A stretch of 64,000 nucleotides of DNA, from the NCBI RefSeq assembly GCF_009617575.1, contig NZ_WIXJ01000002.1:124001-188000 (forward strand), written 5' to 3'. The stretch's first letter is position 1. Each line of letters opens with the position of its first letter. The position numbers and the translations under genes are program-made. The notes under the pieces were generated by a model. It saw only the letters and a program-made list of their open reading frames with translations. It was not told where the DNA came from and made no database searches. Source of the stretch: Rhodocyclus gracilis (GTDB lineage Bacteria; Pseudomonadota; Gammaproteobacteria; Burkholderiales; Rhodocyclaceae). Shown one piece after another: positions 1 to 11,026 of the stretch.

Positions 1-2124
<2,124 letters not shown>

Positions 2125-2161
2125 TCGCCCGCATCGCGCGGGCGTAGCGCCAAGGGCGCCT
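2125..2161. terminator. Convergent hairpin pair between mfd and the binding-protein gene
   Basis: The gap between two convergent genes is almost entirely inverted repeat: CGCCCGC with GCGGGCG around a 5-nt loop, then a second hairpin centred on GCGCCAAGGGCGCC. Neither has a T-run, so this is a candidate structural terminator rather than a textbook intrinsic one. The second hairpin sequence recurs at 15760-15774. Confidence 0.35.
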
Positions 2162-3389
2162 ACGGACGTAGCAACGGACAGCGGCCGTCGGCGACGGGGC
2201 GGAACACCTCGTCGCCGGGAACGACCCGGTCGATCACCAGGATGTCCAACGGATCCTTGATTTCCTCGGGCGTCCGGACGTGGGTCAGGTAAAGGTCGTG
2301 CACCATGCGGCCATCTTCGCGCAGACGCGCGTTGCGCATGATCGGATCGCTGATCGGCAGTTCGCGCATCATCTTGACAACCTTGATCCCCTCGTCCGAA
2401 TTGCCGGCGGCGACGGCCTTGAAGTAGTGCGTGAGCGACGAATAGACGCCGGCCTGGGCATCGCTCGGCATGACGCCGGCGCGCTCGAAGAAACGCTGCG
2501 ACCAGCGCCGCGCCGCGACGTCCTGATTCCAGTAAAACGACTGCGCCAGCCGCATTCCCTGGGCGAGTTGCGGCGTAATCAGCTGCACGTCGCCCAGCGT
2601 ACCGATAATGACCGCCAGCGTCGTCTTGCCGCGGCTGACCGCCAGTAAATCGAAGCTCTCGCGCACCGCCCGCACCATGTCCTGACCGGCATTGAGCAGC
2701 GCAATCACCTCGGCGCCTGAGGCCACCGCCTGCCGCAGTTGCGGAAACAGGCTCGCCGCCCCGCGCGGGTGGCGCACGCTGCCGAGCACCTTGCCGCCGC
2801 GCGCCCGAATGACGCTCGCCAGCACGGCTTCGACGTTGCGCCCGAATTCGTTGTCGACGGTAATGAAGAACCAGCGGCGCTGCCCTTCGTTCGTCAGCGC
2901 CTTCGCCATCAGCGTGGCGTAAGCCTGCCCGTTGAACAGCCAGTGAACGCCGGTCGCCGCGCACGCTTCGCGCGTCAGGGCATCGCTGGCGACCGCGTTG
3001 TAGAACACCACGGCGCCGCGCTTGCGGTTGATCTCCTGCACCGCCGCCGCCTGCGGCGAACCGACCACATCGCCGATGACATCGACGCCTTCGTCGTAGA
3101 GCCATTGTCGGGCGATCTGCGAGGCGCGCGTCACGTCATTGCCATGATCGGCAAAGACCAGGCGAATCGGACGCCCGGCGACCTTGCCGCCGACATCATC
3201 GATCGCCATCTGCGCGGCGATGACGGAGCCCTGCCCGGTGAAATGCGCGTAGCTCGAATGCATATCGAGGAGCAGCCCGACACGGATCTCGCCATCAGAA
3301 ATCTCTGCCTGCGCCAACCCCGCCTGAAACAGCGAAAAAAACAGCAAGGCCCAGTGCCGTAAGAGCCGGATGGCTGACGTGGCCGGCAT
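2160..3389 (-). CDS. Periplasmic ABC-type ligand-binding protein (LivK/type I fold)
   Basis: A 409-residue protein with an N-terminal signal peptide (hydrophobic LLRHWALLFFSLF, cleavage expected after AQA at about residue 28). The mature part starts EIRVGLLLDMHSSYAHFTGQG and then AQMAIDDVGGKVAGRPI, the pattern of the branched-chain-amino-acid/urea type periplasmic binding proteins. I chose the Met at 3389 because a signal peptide follows directly; the frame is open 42 codons further up but that part reads as non-coding. No permease or ATPase lies nearby, so this is an orphan binding protein. It is divergent from a membrane histidine kinase 141 bp away, so it could feed a ligand signal to that kinase. 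The ligand is unknown. Confidence 0.85.
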   Translation of the reverse strand: MPATSAIRLLRHWALLFFSLFQAGLAQAEISDGEIRVGLLLDMHSSYAHFTGQGSVIAAQMAIDDVGGKVAGRPIRLVFADHGNDVTRASQIARQWLYDEGVDVIGDVVGSPQAAAVQEINRKRGAVVFYNAVASDALTREACAATGVHWLFNGQAYATLMAKALTNEGQRRWFFITVDNEFGRNVEAVLASVIRARGGKVLGSVRHPRGAASLFPQLRQAVASGAEVIALLNAGQDMVRAVRESFDLLAVSRGKTTLAVIIGTLGDVQLITPQLAQGMRLAQSFYWNQDVAARRWSQRFFERAGVMPSDAQAGVYSSLTHYFKAVAAGNSDEGIKVVKMMRELPISDPIMRNARLREDGRMVHDLYLTHVRTPEEIKDPLDILVIDRVVPGDEVFRPVADGRCPLLRP

Positions 3390-3465
3390 TTCCCGCCGTT
3401 GCCAGAAGGTGGTCAAACGCCTCGGAACGCAAGCCAGCGGAGCGCATTCGATCAAGCTCGACTCC

Positions 3466-3494
3466 TTGGAGAAAGGCGGGCTGGCGATGATAAT
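3466..3494 (+). promoter_or_regulatory. Candidate sigma70 promoter for the hybrid histidine kinase
   Basis: TTGGAG (3466-3471), a 17-bp spacer and GATAAT (3489-3494) lie about 36 bp before the kinase start codon, inside the divergent intergenic region 3390-3530. Spacing is ideal and the -10 has five of six consensus bases. No transcription data. Confidence 0.45.
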
Positions 3495-3530
3495 GGCGTC
3501 GCCGACTTCCGGCAAGCCAAGTCAAAACGC

Positions 3531-6338
3531 ATGTCGATCGTCAAAACCGTGGCTCCTGACGTGTCCATCAACACGAAAAAATCGAGCGCTACCGCCCTGC
3601 GGCAGCTGCGGCGCGCGCGCGTACTGAACATCGTTTTCGCACTGGCGAGCATTGCCGGCGTCGCGCTGGTCGTTGCCTTCGAACGCTTCAGCGTCCTGCA
3701 GGAAGAATACCTCGCCGCCAACTTCGACAGCGTACATAGCGCCCGGACACTTCTCAAAACGCGCAGTTTCCTCGATATGGCCGCGCAAGAGCTAGACGAT
3801 GCGCGCGGCGACCCGACGCACCGAGTCGAAAACATCAATCGTGCCATCGGCCACCTGATGCTGGCAGAGAACTACGCGGACGAAGGCGGCAACGACGGCA
3901 AGGAACGCCGGCGCGCGCTGTTCGCCCGCATCCAGAGCACGCGCCTTGCCATCGAAAACGAACAGCGCAGCCATGCCGGACAGCCCGCGACGGCGCCCCA
4001 CCAGCTCGACCACGTGCGCGAACTCGCCGCCGAAGCCGGGATAAACGAGCTGGAGAGCTGGGGCAACCTGTCAGCGCTGAACAACGCGCTCGCCAACCGG
4101 ATGCAGCAGATCCGCATCTTCATCATTTTCTTCGTCGCCCTCTTGCTACTGATCCTCGGCGGGCTGGCGCACATGCTGATGTGGACGCGGCGTGCCGAAA
4201 TCGATCTGCGGCGCGCCAAGCTGGCGACCGAAGTCATCCAGCAGACGACGCTCGACACCTCGCCGATGGGCATCGTCTATATCGACACGTCGAACATGGA
4301 CGACCGCCGCGTCAGCGTCGTCAATCAGCCGATGGCGAAGATGTTCGGCTACCCCATCGAGAGCATGATCGGCCTGAAGGTCGGCCTGCTCTACGCCGAG
4401 CCGGGCACCTACGAACGCTTCTCGCGGGAGAAGCCTCCTCTGCTGGCAGCCGGCAGCGTTGTCCGCGAAGAAGTGCTGATGCGCCGACGCGACGGCAACC
4501 ATTTCTGGTGCTCGCTATCGATCAAATCGATTGACCCCGGCGACATCACGCGGGGGGTGGTGTGGACCTGCGAAGACATCAGCGAACGCAAGGAAGTCGA
4601 GCGCCAGCTGATGCAGGCGCGCGAACACGCCGAAGCCGCCAGCCGCGCCAAAAACGAGTTTCTCGCCAACATCAGCCACGAACTGCGCAGCCCCTTCGCC
4701 GGCATTCTCGGCATGCTCGAGCTTCTCCAGCGCACCCCGCTCGACGACAGCCAGCGCCGCTACACGCGTCTCGCCGAGGACGCCGCGCTGCACATGCAGG
4801 TGTTGGTCAACGACCTCCTCGATCTGTCGCGCATCGAAAGCGGGCGCATCTTCCTCGACGCCGCCCCCTTCGACCTGCCCCGTCTGCTCGCCAACATCGC
4901 CGAGCAATACCGCGAACGCACCGAGTCGCGCGGCCTCGCCTTCGTGCTCGACTCACACGATGTGCAGGTCGAACGACTGCTCGGCGATCCGGTACGTCTG
5001 CGCCAGATCATCGAAAACCTGCTCGGCAACGCGATCAAGTTCACCCGCACCGGCGAGATTCGCCTCGAAGCAACCTGCGTCGTCAGCGGCAAGGAGACGG
5101 CGCGCCTGCAACTGCGGGTCATCGACACAGGCATTGGCGTCAGCCCTGCCCTGCACGAGCAAATCTTTGACAAATTCGTGCAGGTCGATCCGTCCACCAC
5201 ACGCACGCAGGGCGGCGTCGGGCTCGGGTTGGCGATCTGCCGGCAACTGCTCAATCAGATGGGCGGCCAGATCCGTGTCGACAGTCGCCCCGGCGAAGGC
5301 TCGTGTTTCTCGGTCGACGTCGAACTACCGATCGCCAGCGGCCCGCTTGGCGAATTGCTCACCACCGGCGGCAACGCAGACGGTGATCTGCGCCAGAATC
5401 TTCTCTTGCCAAGCCCTACCAACCTCACGCCGAGCGTACTGCGCGGCGTTCGCGTACTGCTCGTCGACGATCAGGAAACAACGCGCGTCGCCTGCGCAGA
5501 ACTCTTGCGCGATGCCGGTTGCGAAGTCTGCGAAGCCGCCGATGGCGACGCCGCGGTCGAGCAAGCCCTGCGTCAGAAACCGGCCCTGATCCTGATGGAC
5601 TGCCAGATGCCCGGCACCGACGGCTATCAGGCGACACGCCGCATTCGCGCTGCCGAAGCGGCCGATGCGCGCGGCGAACACACGCCGATCATCGCCCTGA
5701 CCGCACATGCCACCGCTGCCGACCGCGCCAAATGTCTGGCGTCAGGCATGGACGACTACCTCACCAAACCCGTCGCGAGTGCGCTGCTGCTCGGACGCAT
5801 GGCCGCCTTCCTCGCCAGCAAGCGCATGGCGGCATCAGATCCTGCCGAAAGCGCAACCGCCCTCCCGCGCCAGCGGCCGATGGCGACGGACGGCGCCGCG
5901 TTTTGCGGCACCCTGCTCCTCGTCGAGGACAACCCGGCGATTCAGGAAGCGACCCGCCATCTCCTGGAGCAGGCGGGCTGCACGGTCGTCGCCGCCGACG
6001 ACGGCGAAGCGGCGCTATCTGCGCTCGCCGCGCAGGAATTCGACCTCGTCCTGATGGACTGCAAGCTGCCGACGCTCGACGGCTGGGAAGCCACCCGCCG
6101 CTGGCGCTCGCACGAACGCCAGCAACGCCTCGCCCCTACCGCCATCATTGCACTGACCGCCGCCAACGACGAAGAAACGCGCGAACGCTGTGCCGCCGCC
6201 GGCATGAACGGCGTCCTCGTCAAGCCCTTTGCGGGCAGCCAGTTGATCTCGCTGCTGACCTGCTGGCTCGGCGAAAGCAGCGCGCCGCCATCGTCGGCGG
6301 ACGAATCAGCCCCGCCGCCGGCGCTTCCATCGGCGTGA
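3531..6338 (+). CDS. Membrane hybrid sensor histidine kinase with PAS and two receiver domains
   Basis: 935 residues. Order: TM1 (about 31-50), a helical periplasmic domain (about 51-193), TM2 (about 194-217), PAS (about 240-350), HisKA with H-box NISHELRSP (His383), HATPase_c with N-box (LLGNAIKF), G1 (DTGIGV) and G2 (GGVGLGLAI), receiver 1 with Asp690 ([11 protein letters not shown]) and receiver 2 with Asp843 ([11 protein letters not shown]). No C-terminal Hpt is visible, so a separate Hpt or phosphorelay partner is expected elsewhere. The Met at 3531 is preferred over the upstream in-frame start at 3399, which would extend across the promoter region. The architecture resembles TorS/BarA-type kinases. 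Its divergent neighbour is a soluble periplasmic binding protein, a possible sensor partner. Confidence 0.93.
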   Translation: MSIVKTVAPDVSINTKKSSATALRQLRRARVLNIVFALASIAGVALVVAFERFSVLQEEYLAANFDSVHSARTLLKTRSFLDMAAQELDDARGDPTHRVENINRAIGHLMLAENYADEGGNDGKERRRALFARIQSTRLAIENEQRSHAGQPATAPHQLDHVRELAAEAGINELESWGNLSALNNALANRMQQIRIFIIFFVALLLLILGGLAHMLMWTRRAEIDLRRAKLATEVIQQTTLDTSPMGIVYIDTSNMDDRRVSVVNQPMAKMFGYPIESMIGLKVGLLYAEPGTYERFSREKPPLLAAGSVVREEVLMRRRDGNHFWCSLSIKSIDPGDITRGVVWTCEDISERKEVERQLMQAREHAEAASRAKNEFLANISHELRSPFAGILGMLELLQRTPLDDSQRRYTRLAEDAALHMQVLVNDLLDLSRIESGRIFLDAAPFDLPRLLANIAEQYRERTESRGLAFVLDSHDVQVERLLGDPVRLRQIIENLLGNAIKFTRTGEIRLEATCVVSGKETARLQLRVIDTGIGVSPALHEQIFDKFVQVDPSTTRTQGGVGLGLAICRQLLNQMGGQIRVDSRPGEGSCFSVDVELPIASGPLGELLTTGGNADGDLRQNLLLPSPTNLTPSVLRGVRVLLVDDQETTRVACAELLRDAGCEVCEAADGDAAVEQALRQKPALILMDCQMPGTDGYQATRRIRAAEAADARGEHTPIIALTAHATAADRAKCLASGMDDYLTKPVASALLLGRMAAFLASKRMAASDPAESATALPRQRPMATDGAAFCGTLLLVEDNPAIQEATRHLLEQAGCTVVAADDGEAALSALAAQEFDLVLMDCKLPTLDGWEATRRWRSHERQQRLAPTAIIALTAANDEETRERCAAAGMNGVLVKPFAGSQLISLLTCWLGESSAPPSSADESAPPPALPSA

Positions 6339-6505
6339 GCGGGAACGCTGAGACAGCAAAGCGCCGGGTCCGGCGGCGATTGCCGCAGCGCAGCGTTGGC
6401 GAAGCGGGTAAACTCGCGGGTCTACCGCGTTGCCCGCCGACGCTCCTGCTGCGCCTTGCCGCTGCCGCTCTGGCTACTTTTTGACCGACGCCTCTGACTA
6501 CGCTT

Positions 6506-7585
6506 ATGACGACTCCCGATATCGACAACATCAACGTTGCCGCCTTCGACCCGATGCCGACGCCGGACGAAATCCACGCCCGTTTGCCGCTGACGGCAGT
6601 GGCGGCCCGCACTGTCCGAGACGGACGCGCCGCCCTGCGCGGCATCCTCGACCGCACTGACCACCGCCTGTTCGTGGTCGTCGGCCCGTGCTCGATCCAC
6701 GACCCGGTCGCCGGCCTCGATTACGCGCGTCGGCTCAAGGCGCTGGCGGACGAAGTCAGCGATACCCTTTTCATCGTCATGCGCGTGTACTTTGAAAAGC
6801 CGCGCACGACCACGGGCTGGAAAGGTTTCATCAACGATCCGCACATGGACGACTCATTCCGCATTGACGTTGGCATGGAGCGCGCCCGTCGCTTCCTGCT
6901 CGACATTGCCGAACTCGGTCTGGCCGCAGGCACCGAAGCGCTCGACCCCATTGCCCCGCAGTACCTCGGCGACCTGATCAGCTGGACCGCCATCGGCGCG
7001 CGCACCACCGAGTCGCAGACCCACCGCGAACTCTCCTCAGGCCTGTCGACGCCAGTCGGCTTCAAGAACGGCACCAATGGCGATATCGGTATCGCCGTCA
7101 ACGCCATCGTGTCCGCCTCGCGCCAGCACAGCTTTCTCGGCATCAACGAATGCGGCCGCTCGGCGGTGGTGCGAACGCGCGGCAATCGCTACGGCCACCT
7201 CGTCTTGCGCGGTGGCGACGGACGCCCGAACTACGACACGGTATCGGTGCAGATTGCCGGCGAAGCGCTCGCCAAAGCCGGTCTGCCAGTCAACATCGTC
7301 GTCGACTGCTCGCACGCGAACAGCTACAAGAAACCCGACCAACAACCGCTGGTGCTCGAAAACGTCGTCAATCAGATTCGCCTCGGCAACCGTTCGCTGA
7401 TCGGCGCCATGCTCGAATCGAACATCGTCGCCGGCAACCAGCCGATCCCCGACGATGTCGCGAAGCTGGCCGACCTCACCTACGGTTGCTCGGTGACCGA
7501 CGCCTGTATCAGCTGGGAAACGACTGAAAAAGCTCTGCGCGAAGCGGCCGCGCGTCTGCGCGACGTGCTGCCCGGCCGCCAATAA
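6506..7585 (+). CDS. aroG: 3-deoxy-7-phosphoheptulonate (DAHP) synthase, class I
   Basis: 359 residues, the normal length for AroF/G/H enzymes. It condenses phosphoenolpyruvate and erythrose 4-phosphate in the first step of the shikimate pathway, in the cytoplasm. Diagnostic stretches are GPCSIHDP, MRVYFEKPRTTTGWKG and RTTESQTHRELSSGLS, all near-invariant in the family, and the C-terminal VDCSHANSYK. The feedback-inhibition class (Phe, Tyr or Trp) cannot be assigned by eye. serB follows 9 bp after the stop, so the two are probably cotranscribed. The 167-bp gap upstream separates it from the histidine kinase gene and shows no clear terminator. Confidence 0.96.
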   Translation: MTTPDIDNINVAAFDPMPTPDEIHARLPLTAVAARTVRDGRAALRGILDRTDHRLFVVVGPCSIHDPVAGLDYARRLKALADEVSDTLFIVMRVYFEKPRTTTGWKGFINDPHMDDSFRIDVGMERARRFLLDIAELGLAAGTEALDPIAPQYLGDLISWTAIGARTTESQTHRELSSGLSTPVGFKNGTNGDIGIAVNAIVSASRQHSFLGINECGRSAVVRTRGNRYGHLVLRGGDGRPNYDTVSVQIAGEALAKAGLPVNIVVDCSHANSYKKPDQQPLVLENVVNQIRLGNRSLIGAMLESNIVAGNQPIPDDVAKLADLTYGCSVTDACISWETTEKALREAAARLRDVLPGRQ

Positions 7586-7594
7586 ACTCGCCCC

Positions 7595-8485
7595 ATGACT
7601 ACACCCACCGTGAGCCGCGACCTCCTGCTGATCGGCGCGGCCGTACCGACCTTCCTCCTCGACCGCACGGCCGCCGCGACCGGCGCCCAGCGTATCGAAC
7701 CCACCCCGCCGCAAGCCGTTCGCCTGCATGGCGCGACGCGCACGCCGGCTTTCGATAACGAGATCGCCCCCCTCCTCGAACAGGAAAAGCTCGACTGGGC
7801 CTTCATCGACAGCGGTCGGCGCCTGAGCGATTTCGGTCTGATCGTCTTCGATATGGATTCGACGCTGATCACCATCGAATGTATCGACGAACTGGCCGAT
7901 TTCGCTGGACGCAAGGCAGAAGTATCGGCCATCACCGAGGCGGCGATGCGCGGCGAGATCGACTACAGCGAAAGTCTGGGGCGCCGCGTCGCCGTTCTCG
8001 CCGGCCTCGATGCGCGCGTGCTGGCGCGAGTCTTTGCCGAGCGTCTGCACCTCTCGCCCGGAGTCGCGACGCTGCTCGAACATGTGCGTCATGCGGGACT
8101 GCGTACGGCGATTCTCTCCGGTGGTTTCACCTATTTCACCGAGCGGCTGCGGATCGAACTCGGCTTCGATTTCGCCACATCCAACCGCCTCGAAATCGCC
8201 AACGGACGCCTCACCGGCCGCGTCATCGGCGAAGTGGTCGACGCGACGGCCAAGGCGGCGCATCTGCGGCGCTTGCGCGAAGAATTCGGCCTGCAACGCG
8301 AGCAGGTCATCGCCGTCGGCGATGGCGCCAACGATCTCTTGATGATGGCCGAAGCCGGACTGTCCGTCGCCTTTCGCGCCAAACCGGCAACGCGGCGCGG
8401 CGCCGACGCCTCCCTCAGCTTTGGCGGACTCGACCGCATTGCCGTCCTGCTCGACGCGCCACCGCTGCCGACGGCGCACGCCTGA
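7595..8485 (+). CDS. serB: Phosphoserine phosphatase
   Basis: 296 residues. Hydrolyses O-phosphoserine to serine, the last step of serine synthesis. The HAD motif I is FDMDSTLI with both catalytic Asp residues, motif II is LSGGF, and motif IV is GDGANDLLMM; EVSAITEAAMRGEIDY is typical of SerB cap domains. The N-terminal 85 residues form a divergent regulatory region (ACT-like in many SerB proteins; I cannot confirm the fold). The short distance from aroG suggests one transcript for amino-acid biosynthesis. Confidence 0.95.
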   Translation: MTTPTVSRDLLLIGAAVPTFLLDRTAAATGAQRIEPTPPQAVRLHGATRTPAFDNEIAPLLEQEKLDWAFIDSGRRLSDFGLIVFDMDSTLITIECIDELADFAGRKAEVSAITEAAMRGEIDYSESLGRRVAVLAGLDARVLARVFAERLHLSPGVATLLEHVRHAGLRTAILSGGFTYFTERLRIELGFDFATSNRLEIANGRLTGRVIGEVVDATAKAAHLRRLREEFGLQREQVIAVGDGANDLLMMAEAGLSVAFRAKPATRRGADASLSFGGLDRIAVLLDAPPLPTAHA

Positions 8486-8726
8486 TTTACCCATAACTCG
8501 CCCACAACCCACCGCAACTGCCAGTGATTCGCACACACGAGAGCGACAGCCTGCATCCTTTGTAACATTTGCTTACCAGAATAGCGGCGCTCACTGGCAT
8601 GCCAACGACGATGAGCGATTACGACGAGTCGGCCGAGGCCCCTGAAAAGGCAAGACGCCATAGTCGAATGTCGTATAAAGTCGCCCCTTAACGAACTGTC
8701 TGTCAGCTTACAGGCAGGCTCGATCT

Positions 8727-8739
8727 TTACAATTTGTAA
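8727..8739. promoter_or_regulatory. Perfect palindrome TTACAA-T-TTGTAA before the oxoamine synthase
   Basis: A 13-bp perfect palindrome in the 271-bp region between serB and the oxoamine synthase gene, 17 bp before that gene's start. The sequence is AT-rich against a GC-rich background and no Shine-Dalgarno sequence is evident between it and the ATG. It could be an operator or part of a promoter; the regulator is unknown. Confidence 0.35.
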
Positions 8740-8756
8740 TTTTCTGACAGCAGACC

Positions 8757-9971
8757 ATGAAAGAATTTCAGGAAGTCGCCCACTGGCTCGGTCAGCATCG
8801 GGCCTTGCATGCCGTTCCGCTCGTCGAGAGTCTGCCTGCACCCGCCTTCCGGATGGAGGGGCACGACCACGTTTCTTTCAGCAGCAACAACTATCTCGGA
8901 CTGGCCGCGCATCCGCGCATGATCGCCAGCGCCCGCAAAGGTCTGGAACGTTACGGCGTCGGCAATTGCGAATCGCGTCTGCTGGGCGGCGATCTCGAAA
9001 TCTACGGCCAGCTCGAACGCAAACTCGCCGACCTGAAGGGCAAAGACAGCGCCCTGATCTTCGCCACCGGCTACCTGACCAACCTCGGCGTCCTCGGCTC
9101 CCTCGTCAAGACCGCGCAAGTGGCCCGCATGTACGGCTATCGCCGCGCCGGCCGCCATGACTACGCGTATTTTTCGGACGAATACAACCACGTCAGTATC
9201 CGCGAAGGTATCCGCCTGTCGGGTGCCGACCGTCTGACCTACCGCCACCTCGATCTCGACCACCTCGACACGCTCCTCACCGGCTCGCAGGCGATGACCA
9301 AGATCATCGTTACCGACGGCGTCTTCAGCCAGGACGGCGATATTGCGCCGCTGCCCGAACTGCTCGCCATCGCCGAGCGCCATGACGCCATGCTCTACGT
9401 CGACGACGCGCACGGCACGGGCGTGCTTGGCAAAACCGGTGGCGGCATTACCGAGCATTTCGGCATCAACAGCGAGCGTCTGATCTGCATGGGAACGCTG
9501 AGCAAGGCGTATGGCGCCATCGGCGGCTTCATCGCCACCGACTCGTACATCGGCGACATCCTGCGCCTGACCTGCCCGGCCTACGGATTCACCTCGACCC
9601 TGCCGCCGGACCAGGTGTTAGCCGTCAGCGAAGCCATCGACATCGTGCGCGAAGAGCCCGGCCTGCACCTCAGCCTGTGGGAAAACCAGCGCTACTTCGT
9701 CGAACAGATGTCGCATCTTGCCTACACCCTGATCGCGACGAGCACGCCCATCGTGCCGATCCTGATCGGCGACGAAGCGCTGACCGACCACTTCTCCGAC
9801 CTGTTGCGCGCCGCACATCTGCACGTCGACAGCGTCAAATTCCCCGCCGTGCCCCGCAATCAGGGGCGTTTGCGGGTCATCCTGAACGCCGGCCACACAC
9901 GGGAGCAAATCGACCGCCTCGTCAGCGAACTGGCGGCGCATCAGGGTTTGCTGATCAGCGCGGCGGCTTAA
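8757..9971 (+). CDS. PLP-dependent alpha-oxoamine synthase family protein (BioF/Kbl/Spt-like)
   Basis: 404 residues, fold type I PLP enzyme. Enzymes of this family condense an amino acid with an acyl-CoA (AONS, KBL, serine palmitoyltransferase, ALA synthase). Seen: NNYLGLA near the N-terminus, the PLP-stacking His in YNHVSI (His145), VTDGVFSQDGDIAPL, DDAHGTGVLG (Asp216/His219) and the PLP lysine in TLSKAYG (Lys250). Two points are unusual: the family's GSGGSR motif reads GNCESR, and the following conserved His region reads DLEIYGQLE. VTDGVFSxDGD is closer to Kbl than BioF, but no tdh, bio or sphingolipid genes are adjacent, so the product is not assigned. The gene stands alone between serB and a convergent hydrolase. 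Confidence 0.88.
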   Translation: MKEFQEVAHWLGQHRALHAVPLVESLPAPAFRMEGHDHVSFSSNNYLGLAAHPRMIASARKGLERYGVGNCESRLLGGDLEIYGQLERKLADLKGKDSALIFATGYLTNLGVLGSLVKTAQVARMYGYRRAGRHDYAYFSDEYNHVSIREGIRLSGADRLTYRHLDLDHLDTLLTGSQAMTKIIVTDGVFSQDGDIAPLPELLAIAERHDAMLYVDDAHGTGVLGKTGGGITEHFGINSERLICMGTLSKAYGAIGGFIATDSYIGDILRLTCPAYGFTSTLPPDQVLAVSEAIDIVREEPGLHLSLWENQRYFVEQMSHLAYTLIATSTPIVPILIGDEALTDHFSDLLRAAHLHVDSVKFPAVPRNQGRLRVILNAGHTREQIDRLVSELAAHQGLLISAAA

Positions 9972-9994
9972 GCCGCCCTAGGCTCACCTGAGCC
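9962..9994. terminator. Hairpins between convergent genes
   Basis: GGCGGCTT/AAGCCGCC is a 16-bp perfect palindrome overlapping the stop codon of the oxoamine synthase, followed by GGCTCA-CC-TGAGCC at 9981-9994. There is no T-run. This is the only structure in the 35-bp gap between two convergent genes and could end transcription from either side. Confidence 0.35.
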
Positions 9995-10006
9995 AATCCT
10001 TGCGGC

Positions 10007-10906
10007 TCACCCCTGCCGCAGGAAATCCCGCACCAGCGCAATCTGGGCCGCGTCGAAGAACATCGGCGCGTGCCCCACACCGGCCACTTCAACGGTTTGC
10101 GCGCGCGGTCCCCGCGCCGCCATCTCCGCCAGCGTCTCGGCGCTGAGGAGATCGGAGAGCGCGCCCCGCACCACCAGCGTCGGGCAACGCACGCGGTCGT
10201 AATACGGCCACAGGTCGATGTCACCACCGTTGGCCTGAAGGCGAAAATTCTCGGCGATGCGCGGGTCGTAGCGCATATTCCAGCGCCCATCGGCCATCGA
10301 TTTGATGCTCGACTCCGTCAGTCGTCGCCAGCCGTCATCCCCCAGATCGCCAAACGCGGCGCAGACGAAGCGCAAGAAACGCTCGGCCTCATCGACGGAG
10401 GCGAAACTCGGCGCCCGGCCGACGTACTCCCCAATGCGACGCAAGCCCTCCGCCGGCAGAAACGGGCCAACGTCGTTGAGCACCAGACGCGTCACCGGCG
10501 TGTCGTCGAAGCTCGCGATGATCATGCCGATCAGGCCGCCCATCGACGTCCCGAGCCAATCGACCGATTCAACGTCGAGCCGCGCCAGCAGCGTCATGAG
10601 ATCGGCGATGTATTGCGGAAACTCGTAGTAACGCTGATCCACCAGCCAGTCGCTGTGGCCGCGCCCGACCACGTCGGGGCAGATGACGCGATAGCCGTCC
10701 GGAACGAGTTGCTCGGCCAGCAGCGAAAAATCCTCGCCATTGCGCGTCAGACCATGCACGCACACCAGGGTGCGTGGCGCCGACGGCGCGCCATACTCGC
10801 GATACGCCATGCGATGCACACCGGCCGCCGAAACGCAGCGCACATCGCGCTCGCGCACGCTGATGACTGGTGGCTTGCTGGCTGGCTCCGGCGGTCCTCG
10901 CATCAT
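10007..10906 (-). CDS. Alpha/beta-fold hydrolase
   Basis: 299 residues from the chosen start. The nucleophile elbow is GTSMGG, the oxyanion region is VCVHGLTRNGEDF, a catalytic acid is likely in the VVRGALSDLLS strand, and the His lies in GVGHAPMFFD. This fits the hydrolase/esterase group that includes epoxide hydrolases and haloperoxidases. The substrate cannot be told. The start is set by AGGGA 4 bp before two tandem ATG codons (10906 and 10903); the open frame continues to 11026 without a ribosome site. It lies downstream of comEC on the same strand with a 120-bp gap, so coupling is uncertain. Confidence 0.87.
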   Translation of the reverse strand: MMRGPPEPASKPPVISVRERDVRCVSAAGVHRMAYREYGAPSAPRTLVCVHGLTRNGEDFSLLAEQLVPDGYRVICPDVVGRGHSDWLVDQRYYEFPQYIADLMTLLARLDVESVDWLGTSMGGLIGMIIASFDDTPVTRLVLNDVGPFLPAEGLRRIGEYVGRAPSFASVDEAERFLRFVCAAFGDLGDDGWRRLTESSIKSMADGRWNMRYDPRIAENFRLQANGGDIDLWPYYDRVRCPTLVVRGALSDLLSAETLAEMAARGPRAQTVEVAGVGHAPMFFDAAQIALVRDFLRQG

Positions 10907-11026
10907 CGGCTCCCTGAAGGTGACGACTGGCATCCACCGTCGCACATCGCGTGCCCGGCTCGCCGCCAGTCTAGCAGCATGTGCGCGCCAACCATCATGA
11001 CAAATGCAATACAGCGCAGCCGCCAC

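Noticed and set aside
3399-3530. Upstream extension of the histidine kinase
   Set aside because: It would cross the candidate promoter and has no family similarity; the TM1-preceding Met at 3531 is better.
7037-8536. A 499-codon minus-strand frame opposite aroG and serB
   Set aside because: Both plus-strand genes have clear conserved motifs; this is the high-GC antisense shadow.
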